Source: Candidatus Njordarchaeum guaymasense (lineage in GTDB: Archaea > Asgardarchaeota > Njordarchaeia > Njordarchaeales > Njordarchaeaceae). Taken from it: a stretch of 13,421 nt of DNA. This document shows, one piece after another, positions 1 to 7,369 of this stretch. Under the pieces are notes generated by a model. That model had not been told where the DNA came from. It saw nothing but the letters and a program-made list of their open reading frames with translations, and searched no databases. The stretch lies in NCBI GenBank assembly GCA_030587605.1, contig JAUQYT010000080.1:1-13421 (forward strand), in the 5' to 3' direction. A program made the translations under genes and the position numbers. Positions within the stretch are counted from its first letter, which is position 1; the number at the start of each line of letters is the position of its first letter.

Positions 1-195
1 GCTTGTCAATTCGATGTTGGGAATCCAGTAGAGTGCGTAGGAAAGGGCGATGGATGTAGCCGAGAGCATGGCCACAATTGATACCTTTGTACTCCTAGGC
101 ATCTTCAGCTTAACCTTGTTCGCCTTGCCTTTGTAGTCACCTTCAGAATGTCTCACTGTGATCTCCGCCGATCTCCTCTTCCTTGTCTGCGGCAT
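1..195 (-). CDS. N-terminus of a membrane protein, possibly an ECF-transporter S component (partial)
   Basis: The first 65 codons of a minus-strand gene that runs off the left edge. The product begins MPQTRKRRSAEITVRHSEGD and has a basic hydrophilic tail of about 37 residues, followed by a hydrophobic helix (VSIVAMLSATSIALSYALYW) and then IPNIEL. A first helix followed by P-N-I-E-L resembles the start of archaeal and bacterial ECF-type vitamin transporter S components, but too little is visible to be sure; another multi-spanning protein is possible. The ATG at 195 fits a TATA-like box at 240-247 on the same strand, giving a predicted short leader. A second ATG at 102 (residue 32) lies just before the helix and would give a shorter, more typical N-terminus. 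The gene diverges from the dehydrogenase gene at 356. Confidence 0.55.
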   Translation of the reverse strand, partial: MPQTRKRRSAEITVRHSEGDYKGKANKVKLKMPRSTKVSIVAMLSATSIALSYALYWIPNIELTS

Positions 196-215
196 ATTCG
201 GCCATTTTATGAGTC

Positions 216-234
216 GTTGGATAAATTGTCCAAC
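216..234. promoter_or_regulatory. Inverted repeat, candidate operator at a predicted transcription start
   Basis: GTTGGA, 7 bases, TCCAAC: perfect 6-base arms around an AT-rich centre. It sits just downstream of the minus-strand TATA-like box at 240-247, where a bound repressor would block initiation of the leftmost gene. Arms of 6 bases occur by chance many times in a window of this size, so position is the only support. Confidence 0.3.
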
Positions 235-239
235 GGCGC

Positions 240-247
240 TATAAAAA
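240..247 (-). promoter_or_regulatory. TATA-like promoter for the leftmost minus-strand gene
   Basis: Read on the minus strand this is TTTTTATA, about 45-50 bases before the ATG at 195. The usual archaeal TATA-to-start distance puts transcription start near 217-220, inside the inverted repeat at 216-234. Prediction from sequence only. Confidence 0.45.
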
Positions 248-296
248 CCTTTCTAACGTCAGTTTTCCTAAGTTGTTCTTCGCGAAAGAGAGAGGA

Positions 297-304
297 AATA
301 TATA
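297..304 (+). promoter_or_regulatory. TATA-like promoter for the reductase/regulator/GGR run
   Basis: An AATATATAT stretch (296-304) preceded by a purine-rich GAGAGAGGA segment that could act as a BRE. It lies about 55 bases before the ATG at 356, predicting a leader of about 30 bases that contains the ribosome binding site GGTGAT at 345-350. Confidence 0.45.
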
Positions 305-355
305 TCAGCCTCAAATCATGGCGCTAGATAGGTAGCTGAGTTACGGTGATTTGGT

Positions 356-1474
356 ATGAGCAGGCACGTGAAGATCCTGGTCCTGGGCGCTGGGCTGATA
401 GGCGGAGTTGTTGCTGAAGAACTAGCGAAGAGCGGAGCAGACGTTCTGGTCGGAGACCGAGAAACAAAAAAGATTCCAGGCTGCAAATATCTGAAAATGG
501 ATTTCGCAGACCAGAGCTCACTCATCAGAACTATGAGCGGCGGATATGATGTGGTTGCCTCCGCTGTTCCTGGCAGATTTGGGTTTGGAGTCATGGAAGC
601 AGCAATAAAGGCAGGCGTAGACCTAGTCGATGTGTCCTTCGGAGAAGGAAGCCCTCTGCCTCTCATGGAAAGAGCAAAGCGCGCAGGAATCATTATAGTT
701 CCAGATTGCGGAGTTGCTCCTGGACTCAGCAATCTACTTGTGGGATTGGGGATGGCCAAAGTGGAAGAACCGATCGAGACTCACATAAAAGTCGGCGGCC
801 TTCCCCAGAAACCTATGCCACCTTTGGGCTACAGAATCGTCTTTTCCGCCGAAGCGGTTGTTGACGAGTACACCAGAAAGGCACGCATCGTGAAGAACGG
901 AAAAGTCGTAGAAGTTGAGGCGCTGTCAGGTTTAGAGCTCTTCGAGTTCCCAGGCATTGGAAAACTTGAGTGCTTCTACACAGATGGATTGAGAACCCTC
1001 ATAGACACTCTGAAGCTCAAACAAATGGATGAAAAGACCATCAGGTATCCCGGGCACGCGGACAAAGTAAAAGCCTTGGTAGAGTCTGGGCTTTTCGAAT
1101 CAGATCCAGTTGTCCTTGGGATAAAGCCCAGGGACTTCATGGAAGCCTTTCTTTCTTTAAAGCTCAGACTCGGAAAGAGCGAGAAAGACCTTACAATCCT
1201 TGAGGTAGAAGTAAAAGGAGAAAGCGAGACAATCAGGTTCCGTATGCTCGACAGGTTTGATGAGAAGAACAACATAACTTCGATGGCTCGCACCACCGGC
1301 TACCCCCTTGCCGTCGTCTCCATGCTGGTAGCTGGGAAGAAGGTGGAACAGAAGGGTGTGGTCCCTCTAGAGGTTCTTGGCACAGACAAGAAGATCTCTA
1401 AACTGATTCTAGAAGAACTTCAGGAGAGAAATATCAGCATAGAAGAGGAACTGCCCGCAGACAAATCAAGATAA
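356..1474 (+). CDS. Saccharopine-dehydrogenase-like NAD(P)-dependent oxidoreductase
   Basis: A 372-residue protein with an N-terminal Rossmann fold: dinucleotide motif GAGLIGG at residues 11-17, and the second strand ending in VLVGDRE. The later segments DLVDVSFGEG and VPDCGVAPGLSNLL match the saccharopine dehydrogenase / Lys9 family (COG1748 type), where an NAD(P) domain is followed by a substrate-binding domain. Length is normal for the family. The true substrate is unknown: archaea generally make lysine by other routes, so family members here are usually annotated only by homology, and saccharopine or a related amino-acid adduct is a guess. The ATG at 356 is supported by GGTGAT five bases upstream and by the Rossmann motif starting soon after. 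It is the first gene of a close run: the regulator starts 27 bases after its stop. Confidence 0.85.
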   Translation: MSRHVKILVLGAGLIGGVVAEELAKSGADVLVGDRETKKIPGCKYLKMDFADQSSLIRTMSGGYDVVASAVPGRFGFGVMEAAIKAGVDLVDVSFGEGSPLPLMERAKRAGIIIVPDCGVAPGLSNLLVGLGMAKVEEPIETHIKVGGLPQKPMPPLGYRIVFSAEAVVDEYTRKARIVKNGKVVEVEALSGLELFEFPGIGKLECFYTDGLRTLIDTLKLKQMDEKTIRYPGHADKVKALVESGLFESDPVVLGIKPRDFMEAFLSLKLRLGKSEKDLTILEVEVKGESETIRFRMLDRFDEKNNITSMARTTGYPLAVVSMLVAGKKVEQKGVVPLEVLGTDKKISKLILEELQERNISIEEELPADKSR

Positions 1475-1479
1475 ATAAG
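1469..1479 (+). promoter_or_regulatory. TATA-like element for the winged-helix regulator
   Basis: AGATAAATAAG overlaps the stop codon of the upstream dehydrogenase gene and ends about 22 bases before the GTG at 1502. It would give a leaderless message and allow the regulator to be transcribed separately. Low-certainty match. Confidence 0.3.
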
Positions 1480-1501
1480 TGAACTCATATCCTTAAGTCT
1501 G

Positions 1502-2173
1502 GTGCTTGTGTTGGGCAGCGGATCGCCTAGTCCCTCATTATTATTGTCAGACCTATTGAATCTCCTTATGGCCTCACCGACTGTTCCGCCCTCCTTTGAG
1601 AAATGTGACATCTTAGCTGCGCTCATCTTTGCGAGTGTCGAAACCGAGCCCATCAGCCGTTTTGCGTTGATGACTAGGCTCAACCTCAAAGAAGGTCCAG
1701 TTAAGACTCTACTTAGGCGCCTTGAGCAAAATGGCTTGATAGTCCGGGTTGGAAACAAAGGGCACACACTAACTAATTCAGGCAAGGAGTGGATCACCAA
1801 AATCCGGCAGAGGATTATCGATTTCAAGGAAGTCAAGGTACCCACGTTATCACTAACCGAGTTCGCATACGGAGTACAATTAAGGAACTTGGCTGGTCTC
1901 GTGAAGAGTGGAATAGAGCAACGAGATCGGGCGCTGCTTGTTGGTGGAGCAGGGGCCACAACATTGATTTTTGAGGGTGGAGACCTCAGAGTTCCCTCGG
2001 TCTCCAAGAAAGTTGTTGACAAGAAGACTTTGAAAGTTCTGCTTTCAGACTTCAAGTTGCAGGAGGGCGACATACTGATTGTTGGAATGGGGCACACTCG
2101 AGCAGACGCTCAGAGAGGCGCCTTCAACGCCGCACTTTCCTTGCTCCTGAAACTCGGCGAAAGCAAGAGTTAG
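1502..2173 (+). CDS. Winged-helix transcriptional regulator, DUF4443-like
   Basis: A 223-residue protein. Residues about 30-95 form a winged helix-turn-helix: a helix in CDILAALIFAS, a recognition region LKEGPVKTLLRRLEQNGLI, then a wing around VRVGNKGHTLTNSG. The C-terminal half, with GAGATTLIFEGGDLRVPS and GDILIVGMGHTRADAQRGAF, resembles the archaeal DUF4443 domain, thought to be a ligand- or oligomer-forming part; this is from memory, not a search. The GTG at 1502 has no clear ribosome binding site, but a TATA-like AGATAAATAAG at 1469-1479 places transcription start at about 1500, so a leaderless message from this GTG is plausible. An ATG at 1568 is the alternative and would still keep the whole winged helix. 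It probably regulates its neighbours. Confidence 0.75.
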   Translation: MLVLGSGSPSPSLLLSDLLNLLMASPTVPPSFEKCDILAALIFASVETEPISRFALMTRLNLKEGPVKTLLRRLEQNGLIVRVGNKGHTLTNSGKEWITKIRQRIIDFKEVKVPTLSLTEFAYGVQLRNLAGLVKSGIEQRDRALLVGGAGATTLIFEGGDLRVPSVSKKVVDKKTLKVLLSDFKLQEGDILIVGMGHTRADAQRGAFNAALSLLLKLGESKS

Positions 2174-2194
2174 TTAGAACAAGGTGCATTTGAT

Positions 2195-3334
2195 ATGTCA
2201 AGAGAACAGTTTGATGTAATTGTTGTCGGTGCCGGACCAGCAGGCAGTATGGCAGCGCTAGGCGCAACTAAGGGCGGAGCCAGGACGGCTCTACTAGACA
2301 TCGCAAAGCTTCCAAGGGAAAAGCTCTGTGGTGGTGGCGTCAACGCTTGGGTGATAAAGAAACTGAACATTCCTAACAGCATAATTGAGAGAACGATTGA
2401 ACAAGCGCAGGTAGTCGCTGGAACCAAGGAGCTTCCTCCCGTCTCTTGGCCTGAGGCAATAGCCTGGAGAACCGTCATGAGATCGAAATTCGACAACTAC
2501 CTCACCGAGATGGCTGTCAAAGCCGGGGCGACCTTGCTTCAGTCTACACCCGTTGAATCCGTAGTTGTTGACGACAGGAAGAAAGTCAATGGAGTGAAGA
2601 CTACTAACAAAGGTATCCTTCGCAGCAAGGTTGTAGTAGGATGCGATGGCGTGTCAAGTGTCGTTGCAAAGACAGCAGGCTTCTGGACAAAGTGGTTCGG
2701 CAACGATACGTCCAAATGGCGGGACAGATGTGCCTACTGCACAGAAGCTCACTTCAAGTTGCCCGACAAAGAGGTAGACAAACGGGTTGGGAACACCCTC
2801 TACCTCTTCTACGAACGCAACCTAATGGGGTACCACTGGATATTCCCCAAGAGAGGAATCCTCACGGTTGGCACAGGGTGCGCCACCACGCAAATGAAAA
2901 AGAAACCTGCATCTTACTTCAACGACTTTGTCAAAGAAAACCAGATCGCTGTAGAAATACTAAAGGGCGCCAAAATCATTGGCCAAGTCAAGGGAGCCTA
3001 TATCCCCTTCTCTGGAACGTTCACCCCAACTTATGGTGACGGTGTTTTGCTGGCAGGAGATAGTGCGGGAATGGTTGGCGCAGTCACCGGTGAAGGCATC
3101 TTTTTCGCCGTGAGAGCTGGAACTGCAGCTGGTGAAGTGGCAGCCGAAGTGGCTTTGTCCAACAACACGTCGTCTGAATTCCTCGCAAAATATGAGGAGA
3201 GGTGGAGAAAAGAATTCGGGAATCTCCTAGACATTCAAGTCAAGTTTCTGAATGAGACACAGAACCCTCTTAAGGCGATGGGGCTGTACACGACATACGC
3301 AGCAACTCATCAGAAGGAAGCGTTCCTAGAATAG
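2195..3334 (+). CDS. Geranylgeranyl reductase family FAD-dependent oxidoreductase
   Basis: A 379-residue flavoprotein. The FAD-binding GAGPAG motif is at residues 12-17, the family hallmark KLCGGG has its conserved Cys at 45, and DGVSSVVAK follows near 150. The substrate-pocket motif YHWIFP is near residue 213, and the second FAD motif GDGVLLAGDSAGM is at about 281-294. Members of this family saturate the geranylgeranyl chains of archaeal membrane lipids, usually with reduced ferredoxin or another low-potential donor; some act on other isoprenoids such as quinone tails or dolichol-like chains, so the exact substrate is open. The ATG at 2195 follows GGTG about 10 bases upstream. It begins 21 bases after the regulator's stop, so it is probably co-transcribed with it. 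It acts at the inner face of the membrane by family analogy. Confidence 0.85.
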   Translation: MSREQFDVIVVGAGPAGSMAALGATKGGARTALLDIAKLPREKLCGGGVNAWVIKKLNIPNSIIERTIEQAQVVAGTKELPPVSWPEAIAWRTVMRSKFDNYLTEMAVKAGATLLQSTPVESVVVDDRKKVNGVKTTNKGILRSKVVVGCDGVSSVVAKTAGFWTKWFGNDTSKWRDRCAYCTEAHFKLPDKEVDKRVGNTLYLFYERNLMGYHWIFPKRGILTVGTGCATTQMKKKPASYFNDFVKENQIAVEILKGAKIIGQVKGAYIPFSGTFTPTYGDGVLLAGDSAGMVGAVTGEGIFFAVRAGTAAGEVAAEVALSNNTSSEFLAKYEERWRKEFGNLLDIQVKFLNETQNPLKAMGLYTTYAATHQKEAFLE

Positions 3335-3354
3335 GTGAAACATCCCTAGCAGAT

Positions 3355-3375
3355 GGTTTATCTATGTTTGTTTCT
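3355..3375 (+). terminator. T-rich tract, possible archaeal terminator after the GGR gene
   Basis: About 20 bases after the GGR stop there is a T-rich run with several T2-T3 tracts (GGTTTATC, TGTTTG, TTTCT), the type of signal that ends many archaeal transcripts. No stem-loop is seen. It lies between the GGR gene and the promoter of the E1 genes, which fits a transcript boundary. Confidence 0.3.
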
Positions 3376-3405
3376 AATGAAATATCCCGTCGCCAGAGCA
3401 AAGAC

Positions 3406-3413
3406 CTTTTAAG
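3406..3413 (+). promoter_or_regulatory. TATA-like promoter for the E1alpha/E1beta/GNAT genes
   Basis: CTTTTAAG in the 172-base gap after the GGR gene, preceded by purine-rich GCAAAGA. Predicted start of transcription is about 3435-3440, giving a leader of about 70 bases before the E1alpha ATG at 3507. A 32-codon ORF starts at 3440, almost exactly at the predicted 5' end (see findings). Confidence 0.4.
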
Positions 3414-3506
3414 TTTGTTAGCTTACGCATAAGAAATTAATGTTGCCACATAACGAGTCAGACAATAACCTTGCGGATCGAGGCGATTCTCTTGATTATT
3501 GTAAAT

Positions 3507-4490
3507 ATGAATGTGCAGGGAACTCAGTTGAAACTTGAAAAGAACAAGCTTCTTGAAATGTACAGAAAGGTACTTGAGGTTCGCCTTTTCGAGGAGAAAG
3601 TTTACGAATTATTTGGGCAAAACCTCATTCCCGGAACTATTCACCTTTACCTAGGTGAGGAAGCCTCAGCTGTGGGTGTCTGCTCTTCTCTCAGACAAGA
3701 CGACTACATTCAAAGCACGCATAGAGGGCACGGGCACTGCATAGCGAAGGGCGCCGACCTTGGTAAGATGATGGCTGAGCTCATGGGAAAGCAAACCGGC
3801 TACTGCAAAGGTAAAGGAGGATCAATGCACGTAACCGACTTCACCAAGGGGATCCTAGGGGCAACCGGAGTCGTCGGTTCAGGTCTACCCTTGGCTGTCG
3901 GCGCTGGGTTGTCAGTCAAGCTTAGAGGAACAGATCAAGTTGTGGCAGTTTTCTTCGGGGAGGGAGCCTCAAACCAAGGGACTTTCCATGAAGCGCTAAA
4001 CCTCGCTTCAGTATGGAAGCTTCCCGTTCTCTTCGTATGCGAGAACAACCTGTACGCTATGGGAACGCGTCAATCCGTAGCAATGGTTCTCAAAAATGTC
4101 GCAGACAGAGCCTGCGCATACGGCATCCCAGGAGTCATCGCCGATGGAAACGATGTCCTAGACGTATACAGAGTAGCATCGGAAGCCGTTAGAAGAGCAA
4201 GAAAAGGCGAAGGCCCAACTCTGATAGAGACCAAGACTTACAGACTCAAGGGTCACTCGAGGTTCGACCCCGCAACTTACAGACCCAAAGAAGAGGTCGA
4301 AGACTGGATCAAAAGAGACGCAGTAAAGAGAATGCGCGAGAGACTGTCAACGGAAAAGATCGCAAAAGAGGACGAGTTGAAAAAGATCGAGGATGAAGTG
4401 AAACAAGCGGTTGAAGAAGCAGCCAAGTTCGCCAAAGAAAGCCCACAACCAGAACCAACCTGTATCTGCGAGGACGTCTGCGCAGACTGA
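3507..4490 (+). CDS. 2-oxoacid dehydrogenase E1 component, alpha subunit (PDH/acetoin dehydrogenase type)
   Basis: A 327-residue TPP enzyme subunit that, with E1beta, decarboxylates a 2-oxoacid and passes the acyl group to the lipoyl arm of E2. Seen in order: HRGHGH at residues 72-77, the TPP/Mg motif starting GEGASNQG at 151-158 and ending in CENN at 178-181, and the loop YRLKGHSRFDP at 245-255 that closes over the active site. The motif has Glu in place of the usual Asp in GDG, as also occurs in branched-chain E1alpha. Substrate (pyruvate, acetoin or branched-chain oxoacids) cannot be fixed from sequence; the closest resemblance I see is to the acetoin/pyruvate group. The ATG at 3507 is preferred over a TTG at 3471, because the latter adds 12 residues not typical of the family. 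The C-terminus carries an odd Cys-rich tail (CICEDVC, residues 319-325). Confidence 0.92.
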   Translation: MNVQGTQLKLEKNKLLEMYRKVLEVRLFEEKVYELFGQNLIPGTIHLYLGEEASAVGVCSSLRQDDYIQSTHRGHGHCIAKGADLGKMMAELMGKQTGYCKGKGGSMHVTDFTKGILGATGVVGSGLPLAVGAGLSVKLRGTDQVVAVFFGEGASNQGTFHEALNLASVWKLPVLFVCENNLYAMGTRQSVAMVLKNVADRACAYGIPGVIADGNDVLDVYRVASEAVRRARKGEGPTLIETKTYRLKGHSRFDPATYRPKEEVEDWIKRDAVKRMRERLSTEKIAKEDELKKIEDEVKQAVEEAAKFAKESPQPEPTCICEDVCAD

Positions 4491-4519
4491 AACATCACAA
4501 TGGGATGGTGAACATAGCA

Positions 4520-5497
4520 ATGAGAGAGATAACAGTGAGGGACGCAATCAAAGAAGCACTACGCGAAGAAATGAAAAGAGACAAACGCGTATTCCTGATG
4601 GGAGAAGACATAGGCAAGTACTGGCAAGGAGCCTTCAAGGTCACTCAAGGATTAGCAGAGGAGTTCGGAGAAGAAAGGGTGCGTGACACACCAATCTCAG
4701 AGAACACGTTCCTTGGCGCCGGCATAGGCGCAGCTATGACGGGCATGAGACCTGTAGTTGAAATCATGTTTGGGGACCTGATAGCGCTTGCGGTTGATCA
4801 GATTGTGAATCAAGCTTCCAAAATTCACTACATGTTTGGAGGTCAAGTCAAAGTTCCACTGGTGATCAGAACCCCCTACGGCGCGGGAACCCAGGTCGCC
4901 GCACATCACTCTTCAACTTACCTATCATGGTTCATGCATGCCGCTGGCTTGAAAGTCGCCGTCGCATCCACCCCGTATGATGCGAAGGGTCTACTCAAAA
5001 CAGCCATCAGAGGAGACAGTCCCGTCCTGTTCGCTGAACACAAACTCGTCTACGGTATCAAGGGCAATGTCCCAGACGATGACTACACTATCCCCTTCGG
5101 TCAAGCAGATGTCCGAAAAGAAGGAAGCGACGTGACGATAATTGGAGTCCTCTACATGGCCAGCAAGGCGCTGAACGCGGCGAAAGAACTAGCAAGCCAA
5201 GGAATAAATGCCGAAGTCATTGACCCGAGGACACTCACTCCCTTCGACAAGAAGACCGTCGGTACGTCAGTCAGAAAGACTGGAAGATGCGTCATAGTGA
5301 GCGAGGATTGTAAGACAGCAGGCGTTACTGCCGAGATCGCATCGATCGTCATGGAAGAGGCGTTTGACTATCTTGATGCACCTATAATGCGAGTGGCTGC
5401 TCCTGACACGCCTGTTCCATTCAGTCCGGTTCTCGAAAGCAACTTCATACCCGACGAGAAGAATATAATCAAAGCAGTCAAAGAGGTAGTGAGTTAA
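4520..5497 (+). CDS. 2-oxoacid dehydrogenase E1 component, beta subunit
   Basis: A 325-residue partner of E1alpha. Family marks: the opening MREITVRDAIKEALREEM, GEDIG at residues 28-32, the TPP-activating Glu in ISEN (E61), and the active-site His pair in AAHHSS (129-130). The transketolase C-terminal domain begins around DVTIIG and includes EVIDPRTLTPFD. Two starts are possible: ATG 4505 and ATG 4520. The second is preferred because GGTGA at 4507-4511 sits 8 bases before it and family members usually begin at MREIT. The gene follows E1alpha by 29 bases and belongs to the same transcript. Together the subunits form the usual alpha2beta2 heterotetramer; no E3 gene follows. Confidence 0.93.
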   Translation: MREITVRDAIKEALREEMKRDKRVFLMGEDIGKYWQGAFKVTQGLAEEFGEERVRDTPISENTFLGAGIGAAMTGMRPVVEIMFGDLIALAVDQIVNQASKIHYMFGGQVKVPLVIRTPYGAGTQVAAHHSSTYLSWFMHAAGLKVAVASTPYDAKGLLKTAIRGDSPVLFAEHKLVYGIKGNVPDDDYTIPFGQADVRKEGSDVTIIGVLYMASKALNAAKELASQGINAEVIDPRTLTPFDKKTVGTSVRKTGRCVIVSEDCKTAGVTAEIASIVMEEAFDYLDAPIMRVAAPDTPVPFSPVLESNFIPDEKNIIKAVKEVVS

Positions 5498-5508
5498 GAA
5501 CACGGGCG

Positions 5509-6852
5509 ATGACCAACGTGGACACAAGAACCTACAGGGAAGGCGACGAAGACCAGATCGCAAGACTCCTAAACGAGTGCTTTGGCTTATTCAATTCCTT
5601 TGGCTTAACAGGGGAAAAGTGGCTGAGGATCTTCGAGCTCGACCCAGGGTTCCGCAAGGACTTGGCTTTCGTAGCTGAGAAAGACGGAAAGATAATCTCT
5701 CATGTTCAAGTCATCGTGAGAGAGATGACAGTCGGATCGGGAGCCGAACTACAAGTTGCAGGAATAGGCAATGTTTCAACTCTTCAGGAACATAGGAGAG
5801 AAGGATATTCTACAAGAGTTATGACTCACGCCCTTGAGGTTGCCAAAGAAAAAGGTTTCCCAACCTCGGCCCTATTCGCTGGTCAACAGGCACCTGCACA
5901 CACCATGTACCAGAAACTCGGGTTCACAGACTTATACCTTCCAGTGATGCTGTTCAGAGGCGCGAAAACGCCACTACGATGGAACAACGAACAAGCTACA
6001 CTAACAAAGTCGGAACCAAGAGTGAGAATAAGGGAATCCGACGAAGACGATGACACATCACTGTTGCAGATATATGAGAAGAACTGCAAGAGATACAACG
6101 GCCTAGTCATCAGGGATATGAAGATATGGAAGTCAAAGTTCAGGAACTCATTTTTCTACGAATGTCCATTCTACGAGGAGGAGTCTAAACCGAACAATAT
6201 ACTTGTAGCTGAAACGGAAGAAGGAGAGATTATCGGGTACGCCATGTCATGTTTGGCCAAGAGAGACAAACTCGGACACATATGCGAAGTTCTGACAATA
6301 CCAGGTCGAGAGAAAGAAGCTGGTCGACCACTAGCAGAACGCGTAGCATCAAACTTGGCGGAGATGAAATCCCTCGCAAATATGGTCTACTCCTCGGAAA
6401 ACACGCTAATCGATGAGTTGTTCAGGAAGGGGTCAAGTCCAGCGCCAGGTGTAATGGGTGCATTTATGCTCAAGACACTCGACATGAAACGAGTAATAGA
6501 ATCCTCATTTCACGTTGCTCCCCAAATGAAGCGACATCTTCCCGGGAAATTGTCTGATCACAAGGGAGCGACTACCATCCAAATTGCTGGCGGAGAGAGC
6601 ACCACGACCACGTTCGATGGAGGAGCACTTTCAGTTCTTCGAGGCGAAGAAAAAGGCGGAGAGAAGGCTACCTTCTCAGATTACGGGTCATTTGGAAAAT
6701 TACTGCTTGGAGCCAAGAGTTTTACGGAGTTGGTGAGCGAGGAAAAAGTCAAGATGTCGACGCGAGGTGCGAATAAGAGGGAATTAATCAGGCTGTTCGA
6801 GACAGTTTTCCCGAAGAAACCCATACTCACATGTTCTGGAGACCTCTGGTAA
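5509..6852 (+). CDS. Eis-like GNAT N-acetyltransferase with SCP2-like C-terminal domain
   Basis: A 447-residue protein with the three-part build of the Eis family. Residues 6-150 form the first GNAT fold, with acetyl-CoA-binding segment VSTLQEHRREGYST at about 89-102 and MYQKLGF at 133-139, whose Tyr matches the general acid of Eis-type enzymes. A second GNAT-like fold covers about 165-320. The C-terminal domain, about 325-447, is sterol-carrier-like (TTIQIAGGE, DYGSFGKLLLG). In Eis the C-terminal carboxylate is catalytic; here the chain ends SGDLW. Bacterial members acetylate amines such as aminoglycosides or protein lysines; the target here is unknown. The gene starts 11 bases after E1beta, so it is probably in the same operon and would use acetyl-CoA that the complex may make. 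A clear ribosome binding site is not visible; GTG at 5518 is an alternative start. Confidence 0.82.
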   Translation: MTNVDTRTYREGDEDQIARLLNECFGLFNSFGLTGEKWLRIFELDPGFRKDLAFVAEKDGKIISHVQVIVREMTVGSGAELQVAGIGNVSTLQEHRREGYSTRVMTHALEVAKEKGFPTSALFAGQQAPAHTMYQKLGFTDLYLPVMLFRGAKTPLRWNNEQATLTKSEPRVRIRESDEDDDTSLLQIYEKNCKRYNGLVIRDMKIWKSKFRNSFFYECPFYEEESKPNNILVAETEEGEIIGYAMSCLAKRDKLGHICEVLTIPGREKEAGRPLAERVASNLAEMKSLANMVYSSENTLIDELFRKGSSPAPGVMGAFMLKTLDMKRVIESSFHVAPQMKRHLPGKLSDHKGATTIQIAGGESTTTTFDGGALSVLRGEEKGGEKATFSDYGSFGKLLLGAKSFTELVSEEKVKMSTRGANKRELIRLFETVFPKKPILTCSGDLW

Positions 6853-6934
6853 GCACAAACGCCTGTAAGCGCCAACCGATGACGAAAAGAATGGGAGCAA
6901 CTCCAAACTCTGTGATTCTGATAGTGTAAGCAGC

Positions 6935-7369
6935 CTATAACTTGAATACTCCAAGCTCTCTTTCAAAGGTAAGGTGAAGATCTCTCATTCGCTCGCGCGT
7001 GACTTTGCCTTCCCTTGCCAGTTCTTCTACTATTGTGTAGATTTTGGTCCTGCATGCTTCGATGGCGTTCTTGAACAAAGCTAATGAAAATGACTTCGCG
7101 GCAACAGTCAAGATGTACCTCACTCGTTTAGGTCCAGTACACGTGACTGCAAACCCGTAGTAATCTTTGGGAAGATCGACGGAGACCTCGTAAGCTCTTG
7201 TCTCTTCCTCAGGGGCGCCGCTTTCTACTAGCAAGGTGATTGTTACATCAAGGCTTTTTGTGGCCATTTCTTTGAGCGTACCCTCTGGTTCATCTAGGGT
7301 ACTAGTTACGATCATGAAGTTCCTCCCGGAGGGACCAACTGGTGTTGCTATGAAAGCTCCAAATGTCAC
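6935..7369 (-). CDS. Unknown small protein coupled to the GTPase gene, possibly a longin/roadblock-like partner
   Basis: A 144-residue protein I do not recognise. It starts at a GTG whose last bases overlap the TGA of the GTPase gene (GTGA, 4 bases), so translation of the two is likely coupled and they are expected to work together. Apparent structure: two strands near the N-terminus (TFGAFIATPVG, NFMIVTSTL), a short helix, three strands (VTITLLVES, AYEVSVDLP, YYGFAVTCTG), then RYILTVAAKSF and two amphipathic helices to the end. An alpha/beta order finishing in two helices is compatible with a longin or roadblock type fold, the classes that regulate small GTPases, but no diagnostic motif supports this. 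No signal peptide or membrane segment. It converges on the GNAT gene, with 82 bases between the stops and no clear terminator. Confidence 0.75.
   Translation of the reverse strand: MTFGAFIATPVGPSGRNFMIVTSTLDEPEGTLKEMATKSLDVTITLLVESGAPEEETRAYEVSVDLPKDYYGFAVTCTGPKRVRYILTVAAKSFSLALFKNAIEACRTKIYTIVEELAREGKVTRERMRDLHLTFERELGVFKL

Noticed and set aside
316..759. Minus-strand ORF of 147 codons
   Set aside because: Antisense to the Rossmann domain of the dehydrogenase; low-complexity Pro/Ser-rich product, no motif.
1420..2097. Minus-strand ORF of 225 codons
   Set aside because: It lies opposite the winged-helix regulator, is rich in Ser/Pro/Leu as antisense shadows are, and shows no family motif.
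3471..3506. Longer E1alpha start at TTG 3471
   Set aside because: Adds 12 residues absent from the family and has no ribosome binding site; ATG 3507 gives a normal N-terminus.
6875..6925. Possible C/D box RNA (GATGACG ... CTGA) between convergent genes
   Set aside because: The C box does not match the consensus and the D' / C' pair is missing.
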